From the NCBI GenBank assembly GCA_023386865.1, contig JAEWIV010000370.1, positions 1 through 25,456 of the forward strand: a stretch of 25,456 nucleotides of DNA, read 5' to 3'. Shown in pieces: positions 1-7,521 of the stretch. The position numbers were made by a program, and so were the translations under genes. The stretch is from Pseudomonadota bacterium. Lineage in GTDB: Bacteria; Pseudomonadota; Alphaproteobacteria; Reyranellales; Reyranellaceae. Numbering within the stretch: position 1 is the first letter of the stretch; the number at the start of each line of letters is the position of its first letter. The notes under the pieces were generated by a model. That model searched no databases. It was not told the origin of the DNA and saw only the letters and a program-made list of their open reading frames with translations.

Positions 1-1346
1 ATGTTGCGCGAGTACCAGCCGTCGGGGTCTATGCGATAGCTGTTGGCCGTCGAATCGATGTCGAACGCCGCCTTGTTGTACTTGTCCTGCACCACCGGCG
101 TCGGATGGATCTCGAAGGTCACGTTGAAGCCCGCGTCCTTCAGCATGGCGTGCACCAGCTCGCCCGACTGCTGCATGTAGGGGAACGAGTCGTTGGCGAT
201 GATCAGGAGCTTGGCGTCGCCGTCCTTGGCCTTCTTGCGCAGTGCCTTGGCCTTGTCGGGGTCGTAGGCGGGCCATGGCTTGATGTCCTTGCCGTGCCAG
301 GGGCTCGACTTGCTGTAGAAGCCCTTGGCGACCTCGCCCTGCTTGTTGAACACCGCCTCGTGAATGCCTTCGTGGTCGATGGCGTGTGCCGCCGCCGTGC
401 GCAGCATGTGCGCGTCGGGATTGTCCTTGGCGGAGAACGGCCCGCTCCGGAGATTGAAGGTGACCATCGCCGTGCCGACCTGGGGCACCGGATAGGTATC
501 GTAGGTCTTGCCGTAGTCCTTGATGAAGGACGGTGCGTCGGCATAGGCGACGTTGTCGATGAGATCGAGCTCGCCGGCGCGCAGCGCCGTCAGGCGCACG
601 CGGTCCTCCTTCTTCGGCCGGCCGATCAGGCCGTCGAGATAGGGCAGGGTGTTGCCTTCGGAATCCGTCTCCCAGAAGTTCTCGAAGCGGACCAGCTCGC
701 AGATGTCGAAGCGCTTCCACGACTTGAACTTGAACGGCCCGCAGCCTGCCGGCTCGGTGTCGGCCTTGTCGACAGCGCCCGGCGCGATGAGGTTGACCGG
801 GTAGTAGACCAGGTTGGAATCGAAGGCGGCGCTCGGCTCCTTCAGATGGACCTGCACGATCCACTTGTCGTCGACCGTGACGCGCTCGACATCGACCAGC
901 GCCGAGCGGTTGAAGGAATGGCCGATCTTGGGATCGAGGATGCGCTCGAGGTTCCACTTGACCGCGGCGGCATCGATCGTCTCGCCGTTGTGGAACTCCG
1001 CCCCGCGGCGCAGCTTGAAGGTCCAGGTCTTGAGGTCATTCGACGGCTCCCACTCGGTGGCGATCGCCGGCACGATCTCCATGCGGGAATCGAAGTCGAG
1101 CAGCCCGCCGGTCGTGCCGGCCAATGGCTGGGAGACGAAATAGATGAAGTTGCGATGGGTATCGAGACCGACCGAATCGTCCCGGGTGCCGAACCGCACC
1201 GTGCCGCCGCGCTTCGGATTGCGCTTGCGCTCGGCCGCGGCCGTGCCGGGCAATCCCGCGAGTGCAGCGCCTGCCAGCGCCGTCGTCGCGGTAAGGAACT
1301 CACGCCTTGTACGTTCGGGACCCTTTTTGTTCGCTTCGTCGGTCAT
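1..1346 (-). CDS. Peptide-type ABC transporter substrate-binding protein (family 5), Tat signal, C-terminus cut by window edge
   Basis: The reverse strand is open from an ATG at 1346 to the window edge, giving 448 residues without a stop. A GGGAGG ribosome site lies about 8 nt upstream. Residues 13-19 read T-R-R-E-F-L-T, a twin-arginine signal, followed by an Ala-rich hydrophobic stretch ending near G-T-A-A-A (about residue 38), so export by Tat is likely. The mature part has the family-5 solute-binding pattern: R-G-G-T-V-R-F-G-T near the start, then L-R-R-G-A-E-F-H-N-G-E and later G-C-G-P-F-K-F. Such proteins capture oligopeptides, opines or glycosides in the periplasm and deliver them to Opp/Dpp-type permeases. 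Full-length members are about 500-600 aa, so roughly 50-150 residues are missing. Partner permease genes would lie to the left, outside the window. The ligand cannot be told from sequence. Confidence 0.93.
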   Translation of the reverse strand, partial: MTDEANKKGPERTRREFLTATTALAGAALAGLPGTAAAERKRNPKRGGTVRFGTRDDSVGLDTHRNFIYFVSQPLAGTTGGLLDFDSRMEIVPAIATEWEPSNDLKTWTFKLRRGAEFHNGETIDAAAVKWNLERILDPKIGHSFNRSALVDVERVTVDDKWIVQVHLKEPSAAFDSNLVYYPVNLIAPGAVDKADTEPAGCGPFKFKSWKRFDICELVRFENFWETDSEGNTLPYLDGLIGRPKKEDRVRLTALRAGELDLIDNVAYADAPSFIKDYGKTYDTYPVPQVGTAMVTFNLRSGPFSAKDNPDAHMLRTAAAHAIDHEGIHEAVFNKQGEVAKGFYSKSSPWHGKDIKPWPAYDPDKAKALRKKAKDGDAKLLIIANDSFPYMQQSGELVHAMLKDAGFNVTFEIHPTPVVQDKYNKAAFDIDSTANSYRIDPDGWYSRN

Positions 1347-1551
1347 GACGCCGCCTCCCAGATCGGATTGTTTGGGCCGAAGTTGGCTATGTGGATGAAA
1401 CGCTTACTCGATAGGCTTCTCCTCGCCGGCTTGCGCCGCACGTCGGTCGCCAATGGACGACCCGATGGTGCGCGCTGCAAAGGAGCGTGCCGGCATTCCC
1501 GGTGAAGGTCAACGCGGGCGAGCGCGGCATCGCCTGAAACGTCGCGCGATT

Positions 1552-1580
1552 TTGCAGTTTCGACCCGTCTTAAGTATTGT
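1552..1580 (+). promoter_or_regulatory. Possible sigma70-type promoter for the small lipoprotein
   Basis: TTGCAG (1552-1557) and TATTGT (1575-1580) are separated by exactly 17 nt and lie 36 nt upstream of the GTG start at 1616. The -35 matches consensus at 3 of 6 bases and the -10 at 4 of 6, so this is a moderate prediction. Nothing else coding is seen in the 269-nt gap between 1346 and 1616. Confidence 0.35.
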
Positions 1581-1615
1581 GTGACCGCGCCGCGTTCGGT
1601 CGCAGGGAGGCAGAT

Positions 1616-1936
1616 GTGACACGCAAGTGGTTCAGCGTTATCGCCGTCGGCGCCGTGGCCGCCGCTTGCGCGGAGCCCAATCCGCCGGCGTCCGCACCAC
1701 CGGCATCCACCGCTGCGCCGGCGATCACCACTCCGGCAACGACCGCCGTCCAGCCAGCCGATTCCGGTGTCCCGCCGGAGGGTGGCGCGACGGGGGTATC
1801 GACGGGGCCGATCGTGGGCAACATGCCGCCTTCGACGATGAATGCGAATCCGCCGGGCACGCCGTCGTACGTCATCCAGCCCGGAGATCCCGCAGGCCGG
1901 CAGGTCCCCCGGCCTGGCGGCGCACCGGCCTTCTAG
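1616..1936 (+). CDS. Small Pro/Ala/Thr-rich lipoprotein, hypothetical
   Basis: This is a 106-aa protein. I chose the GTG at 1616 because GGGAGG sits 7 nt upstream and because it gives a compact lipoprotein signal: T-R-K-W-F, a short hydrophobic stretch, then V-A-A-A-C with the lipid-attached Cys near residue 18. A longer reading of the same frame from 1577 would bury the signal and has no ribosome site. The mature part is low-complexity and rich in Pro, Ala, Thr and Gly, with no recognisable fold. Lipidation and export are inferred from the lipobox; no function is recognised. A strong hairpin terminator follows 12 nt after the stop, so the gene is probably monocistronic. Confidence 0.7.
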   Translation: MTRKWFSVIAVGAVAAACAEPNPPASAPPASTAAPAITTPATTAVQPADSGVPPEGGATGVSTGPIVGNMPPSTMNANPPGTPSYVIQPGDPAGRQVPRPGGAPAF

Positions 1937-1948
1937 ATCGTCATAAAG

Positions 1949-1978
1949 CAAACGGCGCGCATCGCTGCGCGCCGTTTG
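1949..1978. terminator. Hairpin terminator, possibly bidirectional
   Basis: A perfect 12-bp stem (1949-1960 with 1967-1978, arms CAAACGGCGCGC and its complement) has a 6-nt loop. It lies between the lipoprotein stop and the 3' end of tRNA-Pro on the opposite strand. The arm ends in TTTG on + and likewise on -, so it could stop both convergent transcripts. There is no long T-run. Confidence 0.75.
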
Positions 1979-1985
1979 TCCCGAT

Positions 1986-2062
1986 TGGTCGGAGTGAGAG
2001 GATTCGAACCTCCGGCCCCTAGCTCCCGAAGCTAGTGCTCTACCAGGCTGAGCTACACTCCG
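1986..2062 (-). tRNA. tRNA-Pro, anticodon CGG
   Basis: The reverse strand folds into a 77-nt cloverleaf. The 7-bp acceptor stem is CGGAGTG/CACTCCG, including the C1-G72 pair characteristic of bacterial tRNA-Pro. The D-arm contains TAGCTCAG, the anticodon stem is CTAGC/GCTAG with loop TTCGGGA (anticodon CGG), and the T-arm carries GGTTCGAATCC. The discriminator base is A and the CCA end is encoded in the DNA (1986-1988). It reads CCG proline codons. It is transcribed towards the lipoprotein gene, with a terminator hairpin just beyond its 3' end. Confidence 0.97.
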
Positions 2063-2096
2063 TCAGAAAACGGAGGCACCCCGCTCGGGAGGCGGG

Positions 2097-2125
2097 GTTA
2101 TAACCGTGCCCCCTCATGGTCGCAA
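2097..2125 (-). promoter_or_regulatory. Probable promoter of tRNA-Pro
   Basis: On the reverse strand TTGCGA (2125-2120), a 17-nt spacer and TATAAC (2102-2097) form a sigma70-like promoter. Transcription would start near 2090, about 28 nt before the tRNA 5' end. The bases after the -10 are almost all G or C (CCCGCC), the GC-rich discriminator seen at stringently controlled stable-RNA promoters. That regulatory reading is inference. Confidence 0.5.
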
Positions 2126-2148
2126 GGCCTGCCGGCCCTCGCTATAGT
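2120..2148 (+). promoter_or_regulatory. Possible nadX promoter sharing its -35 with the tRNA promoter
   Basis: TCGCAA (2120-2125), a 17-nt spacer and TATAGT (2143-2148) precede the nadX start at 2181. The -35 is weak (3 of 6 matches) and is the exact complement of the -35 of the divergent tRNA-Pro promoter. The -10 is good (5 of 6). Confidence 0.4.
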
Positions 2149-2180
2149 GCGGCGCTTTTCGGAATTCGCGGGGGAACTGC

Positions 2181-3005
2181 ATGGCCAGGAAGAAGCGGCT
2201 CAAGATCGCGTTGATCGGCTACGGCGCCATCAGCCAGACGCTCCTGGACCTCTTCCGCGAGAAGAAGCCCGCGATCGACGTCGTCGGCGTGCTGGTCCGC
2301 CCGGGTCGTGCCAAGGAGACGCAACAGAAGGTCGGCCGCAAGGTGCCGGTCGTCGAGACGCTGAAGGCGCTGCTGAAGACCAAGCCCGACGTGGTCGTCG
2401 AGGCGGCGAGCCAGCAGGCGGTGCGCGACTGGGGCGAGACCATCCTGAAGAAGGGCATCGACTTCATGGTGATCGCCACCGGCGCCTACGGCGATCCCAA
2501 GCTCTACAGGAAGCATATCAAGGCCGCCGAGAAGAGCGGTGCCAGGCTCCGCCTGCCGTCGGGTGCCATCGCCGGCCTCGACGGGCTTTTGGCCATGCGG
2601 CTGGGCAAGCTCGAGCGCGTGAAGTACGTGTCGATCAAGCCGCCGCATGCCTGGAGCGGCACGCCGGCCGAGACCGAGTTCGACCTGCCGTCGATCAAGG
2701 AACCCACCGTCATCTTCCGCGGCAAGCCTGCCGACGCCGGCCGGCTCTACCCGAAGAACGCCAATCTCGCGGTCACGGTGGCGCTGTGCGGCGCGGGCCT
2801 GGAGCACACCGACATCGAGCTGGTGGCCGATCCGACCCTGCCGGCCGGGACCAACGCCAGCCGCCTGGAGGTCGTGAGCGATTCGGGTGAGCTCAAGATG
2901 GAGCGGCTGGGTCTCGCCATGCCGGACAATCCCAAGACCGGCGTGCTGACCGCACTCACCATGGCCGACGACCTGATGAAGATCGTGCGCGCCAGCGACT
3001 GGTGA
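2181..3005 (+). CDS. nadX: L-aspartate dehydrogenase (NadX/AspDH family)
   Basis: This 274-aa protein starts at ATG 2181, with GGGGGAA about 6 nt upstream. The N-terminus is an NAD(P)-binding Rossmann fold with G-Y-G-A-I-S at residues 13-18. The C-terminal half carries the aspartate dehydrogenase signatures P-S-G-A-I-A-G-L-D-G-L (126-136), Y-P-K-N-A-N-L-A-V (190-198) and A-D-P (216-218). Family members oxidise L-aspartate to iminoaspartate with NAD(P)+; some supply iminoaspartate for NAD synthesis and others act in aspartate catabolism or in reverse. No nadA or nadC is adjacent, so the physiological role is open. Where I would expect an N-x-H-type motif after A-D-P, this protein reads N-A-S, which is worth checking by alignment. 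The gene seems monocistronic and converges on the VOC gene with an 8-nt gap. Confidence 0.88.
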   Translation: MARKKRLKIALIGYGAISQTLLDLFREKKPAIDVVGVLVRPGRAKETQQKVGRKVPVVETLKALLKTKPDVVVEAASQQAVRDWGETILKKGIDFMVIATGAYGDPKLYRKHIKAAEKSGARLRLPSGAIAGLDGLLAMRLGKLERVKYVSIKPPHAWSGTPAETEFDLPSIKEPTVIFRGKPADAGRLYPKNANLAVTVALCGAGLEHTDIELVADPTLPAGTNASRLEVVSDSGELKMERLGLAMPDNPKTGVLTALTMADDLMKIVRASDW

Positions 3006-3013
3006 GGCAGCGT

Positions 3014-3394
3014 TCAGCGATAGCTGATGATCTCGTATTCGATGCCGTCGGGATCGAGGAAGTAGAAGCGCCGTCCGGGATCGTAGTTGTCGTGGTTGAA
3101 GGGTTTCAGGCCGGCGGCAACGACGCGGGCTTCCGTGGCGTCGATGTCGTCGACCTCGATGCCGATATGGTTGAGCGGCTGGCCTTTGGCGAAGTCTTCG
3201 GCGGTATAGGCGACGTCGCGCCCGGTGTAGAGGGCGATGTAGTGCTCCTTCGATCCGATGTGGATCGTGCGGCCGCCATCGCGCGCCGGGCCCTTCCAGC
3301 GCACCTGCCAGTCGAACAGCTCCTCCATCAGCCTGGCGGCGCGTTCGGGGTTCGAGACGGTGACGTTCACGTGCTCTATGCGGGGTGTGGACAT
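3014..3394 (-). CDS. VOC superfamily (glyoxalase/dioxygenase fold) protein under a SoxR-type promoter
   Basis: This 126-aa single-domain protein starts at ATG 3394, with AGGAGG about 8 nt upstream. It has two beta-alpha-beta-beta-beta modules. Likely metal ligands are H8 (in I-E-H-V-N-V), H76 (in L-N-H-I-G-I-E-V) and E121 (in I-E-Y-E-I-I-S-Y), the positions used by glyoxalase I and related VOC enzymes. The C-terminal D-P-D-G-I-E-Y-E-I is typical. The family includes glyoxalases, extradiol dioxygenases, fosfomycin/bleomycin resistance proteins and epimerases; the substrate cannot be fixed here. The promoter has a near-consensus SoxR box in MerR-type spacing and soxR is the divergent neighbour. 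The enzyme is therefore probably induced by redox-cycling compounds and may modify one. Confidence 0.87.
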   Translation of the reverse strand: MSTPRIEHVNVTVSNPERAARLMEELFDWQVRWKGPARDGGRTIHIGSKEHYIALYTGRDVAYTAEDFAKGQPLNHIGIEVDDIDATEARVVAAGLKPFNHDNYDPGRRFYFLDPDGIEYEIISYR

Positions 3395-3418
3395 GGCTGG
3401 ACCTCCTGTGGCTTGCCC

Positions 3419-3449
3419 AGCCTACGACCTCAAGTTAACTTTAGGTCAA
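3419..3449 (-). promoter_or_regulatory. SoxR box inside a 19-bp-spaced promoter driving the VOC gene
   Basis: The reverse strand reads TTGACC (3449-3444), a 19-nt spacer, then TAGGCT (3424-3419). The + strand at 3428-3445 is CCTCAAGTTAACTTTAGG, which differs by one base from the palindromic E. coli soxS SoxR box CCTCAAGTTAACTTGAGG. As in soxS, the box begins within the -35 hexamer and fills the spacer. The over-long 19-bp spacing is the hallmark of promoters that MerR-family activators untwist. The predicted start lies about 15-20 nt before the VOC ATG. That SoxR binds here is inference, but the match is strong. Confidence 0.85.
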
Positions 3450-3470
3450 GCTTTTGGAGGGAGATTTATC

Positions 3471-3935
3471 CTGCCCCAAGCGGCGCATCTGACGATCGGC
3501 GAGCTGGCCCGGCGCACCGGCATGTCGGTGTCGGCGATCCGCTTCTATGAATCACGCGGCTTGGTGAGGGCCGTGCGGACGTCGGGAAACCAGCGGCGGT
3601 TCATGCGCTCGGACATCCGGCGTCTGTCGTTTGCCCTGATCGCCCAGCAGCTTGGGCTGACCTTGAGCGAGATCGAAGCCGAGCTGTCGCTGCTGCCGCA
3701 GGCGCGCGCGCCCAACCGCCAGGACTGGCAGGCGATCAGCGCCCGCATCCGCGGCGCCCTGCAAGCGCGAATCGCCCTGCTGGAGAAGACGCGCGATCTG
3801 CTCGACGGCTGCATCGGCTGCGGCTGCCTGTCGCTCGACAAGTGCCGACTCTACAACCCGAACGACCGCGCGGCCCGGGCCGGGGCCGGCCCGCGCTTCC
3901 TGCTGGGTGATCGCGCCCCGTATTTCGAGTATTAG
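3471..3935 (+). CDS. soxR: Redox-sensitive transcriptional activator SoxR (MerR family)
   Basis: The protein has an N-terminal winged-helix MerR domain (L-T-I-G-E-L-A-R-R-T-G, then A-I-R-F-Y-E-S-R-G-L and S-G-N-Q-R-R-F), a long dimerisation helix and the SoxR [2Fe-2S] site C-I-G-C-G-C-x5-C (C114, C117, C119, C125 with the start used here). Oxidation of the cluster by redox-active compounds switches SoxR to an activator. The start is uncertain. No ATG, GTG or TTG lies in frame at the position expected from other SoxR proteins. A CTG at 3471 follows GGAGGGA (3456-3462) and gives 154 aa, close to the usual length. The next upstream ATG (3393) would add 26 residues and place the SoxR box inside the gene. 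The C-terminal tail Y-F-E-Y is not familiar. Confidence 0.92.
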   Translation: MPQAAHLTIGELARRTGMSVSAIRFYESRGLVRAVRTSGNQRRFMRSDIRRLSFALIAQQLGLTLSEIEAELSLLPQARAPNRQDWQAISARIRGALQARIALLEKTRDLLDGCIGCGCLSLDKCRLYNPNDRAARAGAGPRFLLGDRAPYFEY

Positions 3936-3946
3936 GTCTCTCGCCG

Positions 3947-3972
3947 GACCGCGGGCCTGGAGGCCCGCGGTC
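3947..3972. terminator. Bidirectional hairpin between soxR and the Spy-like gene
   Basis: GACCGCGGGCCT (3947-3958) and its perfect complement (3961-3972) form a 12-bp inverted repeat around GG; a real loop would be about 4 nt. It sits 11 nt after each of the two convergent stop codons (3935 and 3984). There is no clear T-run. Confidence 0.7.
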
Positions 3973-3983
3973 CAATAAGACGC

Positions 3984-4547
3984 TTACCGCGGCCCGCCGT
4001 GGTGGCGGCCACCCCCCATCATGCCCATCATCGGCCTCGGGCGGTCGAGCACCGTCTTCTGCTCGGGGGACAGCGTGTTGTAGAGCGCGGTCAGGCTCGG
4101 TTTCACCGCCTCGATGCGCTCGACGCGGGCCTTCATGTAGGCTTCTTCCATGCCGAGCCGGTCGACGTAGCTCGGCCGCTCCTTCATCTCGGAAGGCAGC
4201 GCATTGCAGCGTGCGGTGTCCTTGACGTCTGCGGCGTCGGACGCTTTGGCGAAGGCATCCCAGGCGGCCGTCTGGTCGGGCTTCAGGTCGAGCTTGATCT
4301 TGAGGTAGGTGCGGTTGCCGGCGCGTCGGGCGACCCGGTCGAGGCAAAACGACTTGGGATTGAAGTTCGCCATCCGATCGCGCCGTTCGGCGCCGGCGGC
4401 GGGGGGCGCCGGCGGCGTGGCCTGGGCGAGTTCGAGCAGGTCATCGTCGACAAGGCGGCCGACCGCTGCCGAAGCGGGCATCGCCAGGACGAAGCCAGCC
4501 ATCAGCGCGATGGGGGCGCTCAGAAGCAGGGGGCGTCGGAACGACAT
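3984..4547 (-). CDS. Periplasmic LTXXQ-motif (Spy/CpxP-like) family protein
   Basis: This 187-aa protein starts at ATG 4547, with GAGG about 8 nt upstream. A Sec signal is clear: basic S-F-R-R, a hydrophobic core, then a cut near A-S-A (about residue 27). A Pro/Ala-rich linker leads to a helical domain ending in L-S-P-E-Q (159-163), a form of the LTXXQ motif of the Spy/CpxP superfamily. The last residues are Met-, Gly- and His-rich (M-M-G-M-M-G-G-G-R-H-H), suggesting possible metal contact. Spy-type proteins are periplasmic chaperones or metal/envelope-stress sensors; this function is inferred from the fold family. Two Cys (one in S-F-C-L-D, one in A-R-C-N) could form a disulfide. The gene lies 79 nt downstream of glpD on the same strand. 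Confidence 0.8.
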   Translation of the reverse strand: MSFRRPLLLSAPIALMAGFVLAMPASAAVGRLVDDDLLELAQATPPAPPAAGAERRDRMANFNPKSFCLDRVARRAGNRTYLKIKLDLKPDQTAAWDAFAKASDAADVKDTARCNALPSEMKERPSYVDRLGMEEAYMKARVERIEAVKPSLTALYNTLSPEQKTVLDRPRPMMGMMGGGRHHGGPR

Positions 4548-4598
4548 CGTTGGACCTCGCAGGTTACGCGGATTGCTACGATGATACGCTCGGTCCGC

Positions 4599-4614
4599 GG
4601 CGGGCGTGCCCGCC
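4599..4614 (-). terminator. Weak stem-loop after glpD
   Basis: GGCGGGC (4599-4605) and GCCCGCC (4608-4614) form a short GC stem 12 nt beyond the glpD stop. It has no T-run and only a 2-4 nt loop, so it may attenuate rather than end transcription into the Spy-like gene. Confidence 0.3.
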
Positions 4615-4626
4615 GGTCGTGTTAAG

Positions 4627-6165
<1,539 letters not shown>

Positions 6166-6218
6166 GGCCGGTTCTATAGCGTGCTTGACCGCAAGATGCA
6201 GGGACCTCAAATGGCCGC

Positions 6219-6494
6219 ATGGGGCTGTTGCTCAAGATCATCCTGTTCGGCGTGGCGGTATACGCCGCCTGGAAGACCTTCCATCGCTGGAAAGGCCTGT
6301 TCGACCGGTTCGTCGGCAAGCCCGACGAACCTGCACGGCCCGCGCCGCCACCCCCGCCGCCGTCGGAGCCTCTGGCGACCCGCAAGGTCGTGATCGAGGA
6401 GACCGCCCAGTGCGCCGGCTGTGGTGCCTATAATCCCGCCAGTGCCGAAAAATGCGGCCAGTGCGGGCGTCCCCAGGCGCGTCCACAGTCATAG
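6219..6494 (+). CDS. Small membrane protein with C-terminal zinc ribbon, hypothetical
   Basis: This 91-aa protein starts at ATG 6219, 53 nt from the divergent glpD start. Residues 3-19 form one hydrophobic helix (L-L-L-K-I-I-L-F-G-V-A-V-Y-A-A-W), probably a membrane anchor. Next come a basic stretch, a proline run (43-48) and a C-terminal C-x2-C-x10-C-x2-C (C65, C68, C79, C82) typical of a zinc ribbon. The layout of anchor, flexible linker and zinc ribbon suggests a cytosolic metal-binding head tethered to the inner membrane. I do not recognise the family. No terminator is evident before the glyQ promoter. Confidence 0.75.
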   Translation: MGLLLKIILFGVAVYAAWKTFHRWKGLFDRFVGKPDEPARPAPPPPPPSEPLATRKVVIEETAQCAGCGAYNPASAEKCGQCGRPQARPQS

Positions 6495-6527
6495 GGCCGC
6501 AGTCCGATTTGACCTTGGTCGGCGTGC

Positions 6528-6556
6528 TTGACCGGGGTGGGGGTGGCACCTATTTT
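6528..6556 (+). promoter_or_regulatory. Sigma70-type promoter of the glyQ operon
   Basis: TTGACC (6528-6533), a 17-nt G-rich spacer and TATTTT (6551-6556) form a good promoter (5 of 6 and 4-5 of 6 matches). Transcription would start near 6563, leaving a leader of about 60 nt before the GTG of glyQ. Confidence 0.6.
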
Positions 6557-6621
6557 GCCGCACCGCAAAAACGGCCTTAAGTCGCGGAAACACAAGGCCT
6601 TCTGAGCTTCGGGGTATACCG

Positions 6622-7521
6622 GTGTCCGAACCCTCAGCACGCCTCAAGCCGACGTGCTTCCAGGAACTCATTTTGACCCTGCAGGATTATTGGGCCCGCC
6701 AGGGTTGCCTGATCCTGCAGCCGTTCGACATGGAGATGGGCGCCGGCACGTTCCATACGGCGACGACGCTGCGGGCGTTGGGTCCCAAGGCCTGGTACGC
6801 AGCCTACGTCCAGCCGTCGCGCCGACCGACCGACGGCCGCTATGGCGACAATCCCATGCGCCTGCAGCACTACTATCAGTTCCAGGCCATCCTGAAGCCG
6901 TCGCCGCCGGACATCCTCGAGCGCTATCTCGGATCGCTGGAGGCGATCGGCATCGATACCACCCTGCACGATATCCGCTTCGTCGAGGACGATTGGGAGA
7001 GCCCGACGCTCGGCGCCTGGGGGCTGGGCTGGGAAGTGTGGTGCGACGGCTCGGAGATCAGCCAGTTCACCTATTTCCAGCAGGTCGGCGGCATCGACGT
7101 CGACCTGGTGTCGGGCGAGATCACCTATGGCCTCGAGCGGCTGGCCATGTACCTGTTCGACAAGAAGTCGATCTACGACCTGCCGTTCAATCGCACCGAT
7201 TCGGAAGTGCCGCTGAGCTACGGCGACGTCTTCCTGCAGAACGAGCGCGAGCAATCGGCCTACAATTTCGAGCATGCCGACACCGACATGCTGTTCCGCC
7301 ACTTCGCCGATGCCGAGAAGGAGTGCGGCCGGCTGATCGAACGCAGGCTGCCGCTGCCCGCCTACGAGCAGTGCATCAAGGCCTCGCATTGCTTCAACTT
7401 GCTGGATGCGCGCGGCGTGATCAGCGTGACCGAGCGCCAGAGCTACATTTTACGCGTGCGCGATCTCGCCAAGGCATGTTGCGAGGCGTGGCTTGTCACC
7501 CAGAAGAAGGAAGCGGCCTGA
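6622..7521 (+). CDS. glyQ: Glycine--tRNA ligase alpha subunit
   Basis: This 299-aa protein matches the usual bacterial GlyQ length of about 290-305. It is the class II catalytic subunit of the alpha2beta2 glycyl-tRNA synthetase, which activates glycine with ATP and charges tRNA-Gly in the cytosol. Recognisable blocks are L-T-L-Q-D-Y-W-A-R-Q-G-C (N-terminus), Y-V-Q-P-S-R-R-P-T-D-G-R-Y-G (motif 2 region), Q-H-Y-Y-Q-F-Q, T-L-G-A-W-G-L-G-W-E-V-W, and L-D-A-R-G-V-I-S-V-T-E-R-Q near the end. The start is a GTG at 6622 placed in the expected position; no strong ribosome site is seen. The stop overlaps the first base of glyS, so the two subunits are translationally coupled. Confidence 0.98.
   Translation: MSEPSARLKPTCFQELILTLQDYWARQGCLILQPFDMEMGAGTFHTATTLRALGPKAWYAAYVQPSRRPTDGRYGDNPMRLQHYYQFQAILKPSPPDILERYLGSLEAIGIDTTLHDIRFVEDDWESPTLGAWGLGWEVWCDGSEISQFTYFQQVGGIDVDLVSGEITYGLERLAMYLFDKKSIYDLPFNRTDSEVPLSYGDVFLQNEREQSAYNFEHADTDMLFRHFADAEKECGRLIERRLPLPAYEQCIKASHCFNLLDARGVISVTERQSYILRVRDLAKACCEAWLVTQKKEAA

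Noticed and set aside
105..1505. Open frame on the plus strand at the window start (466 codons)
   Set aside because: It is antisense to the binding-protein gene, which has a clear Tat signal, ribosome site and family motifs on the minus strand.
2071..2098. ACCCCGC/GCGGGGT stem next to tRNA-Pro read as a terminator
   Set aside because: It overlaps the predicted -10 of the tRNA promoter and has no upstream gene to terminate on that strand. It is more likely chance or leader structure.
6166..6210. TTG at 6210 as the glpD start
   Set aside because: It would add 15 residues not typical of GlpD. ATG 6165 lies right before the FAD-binding strand.
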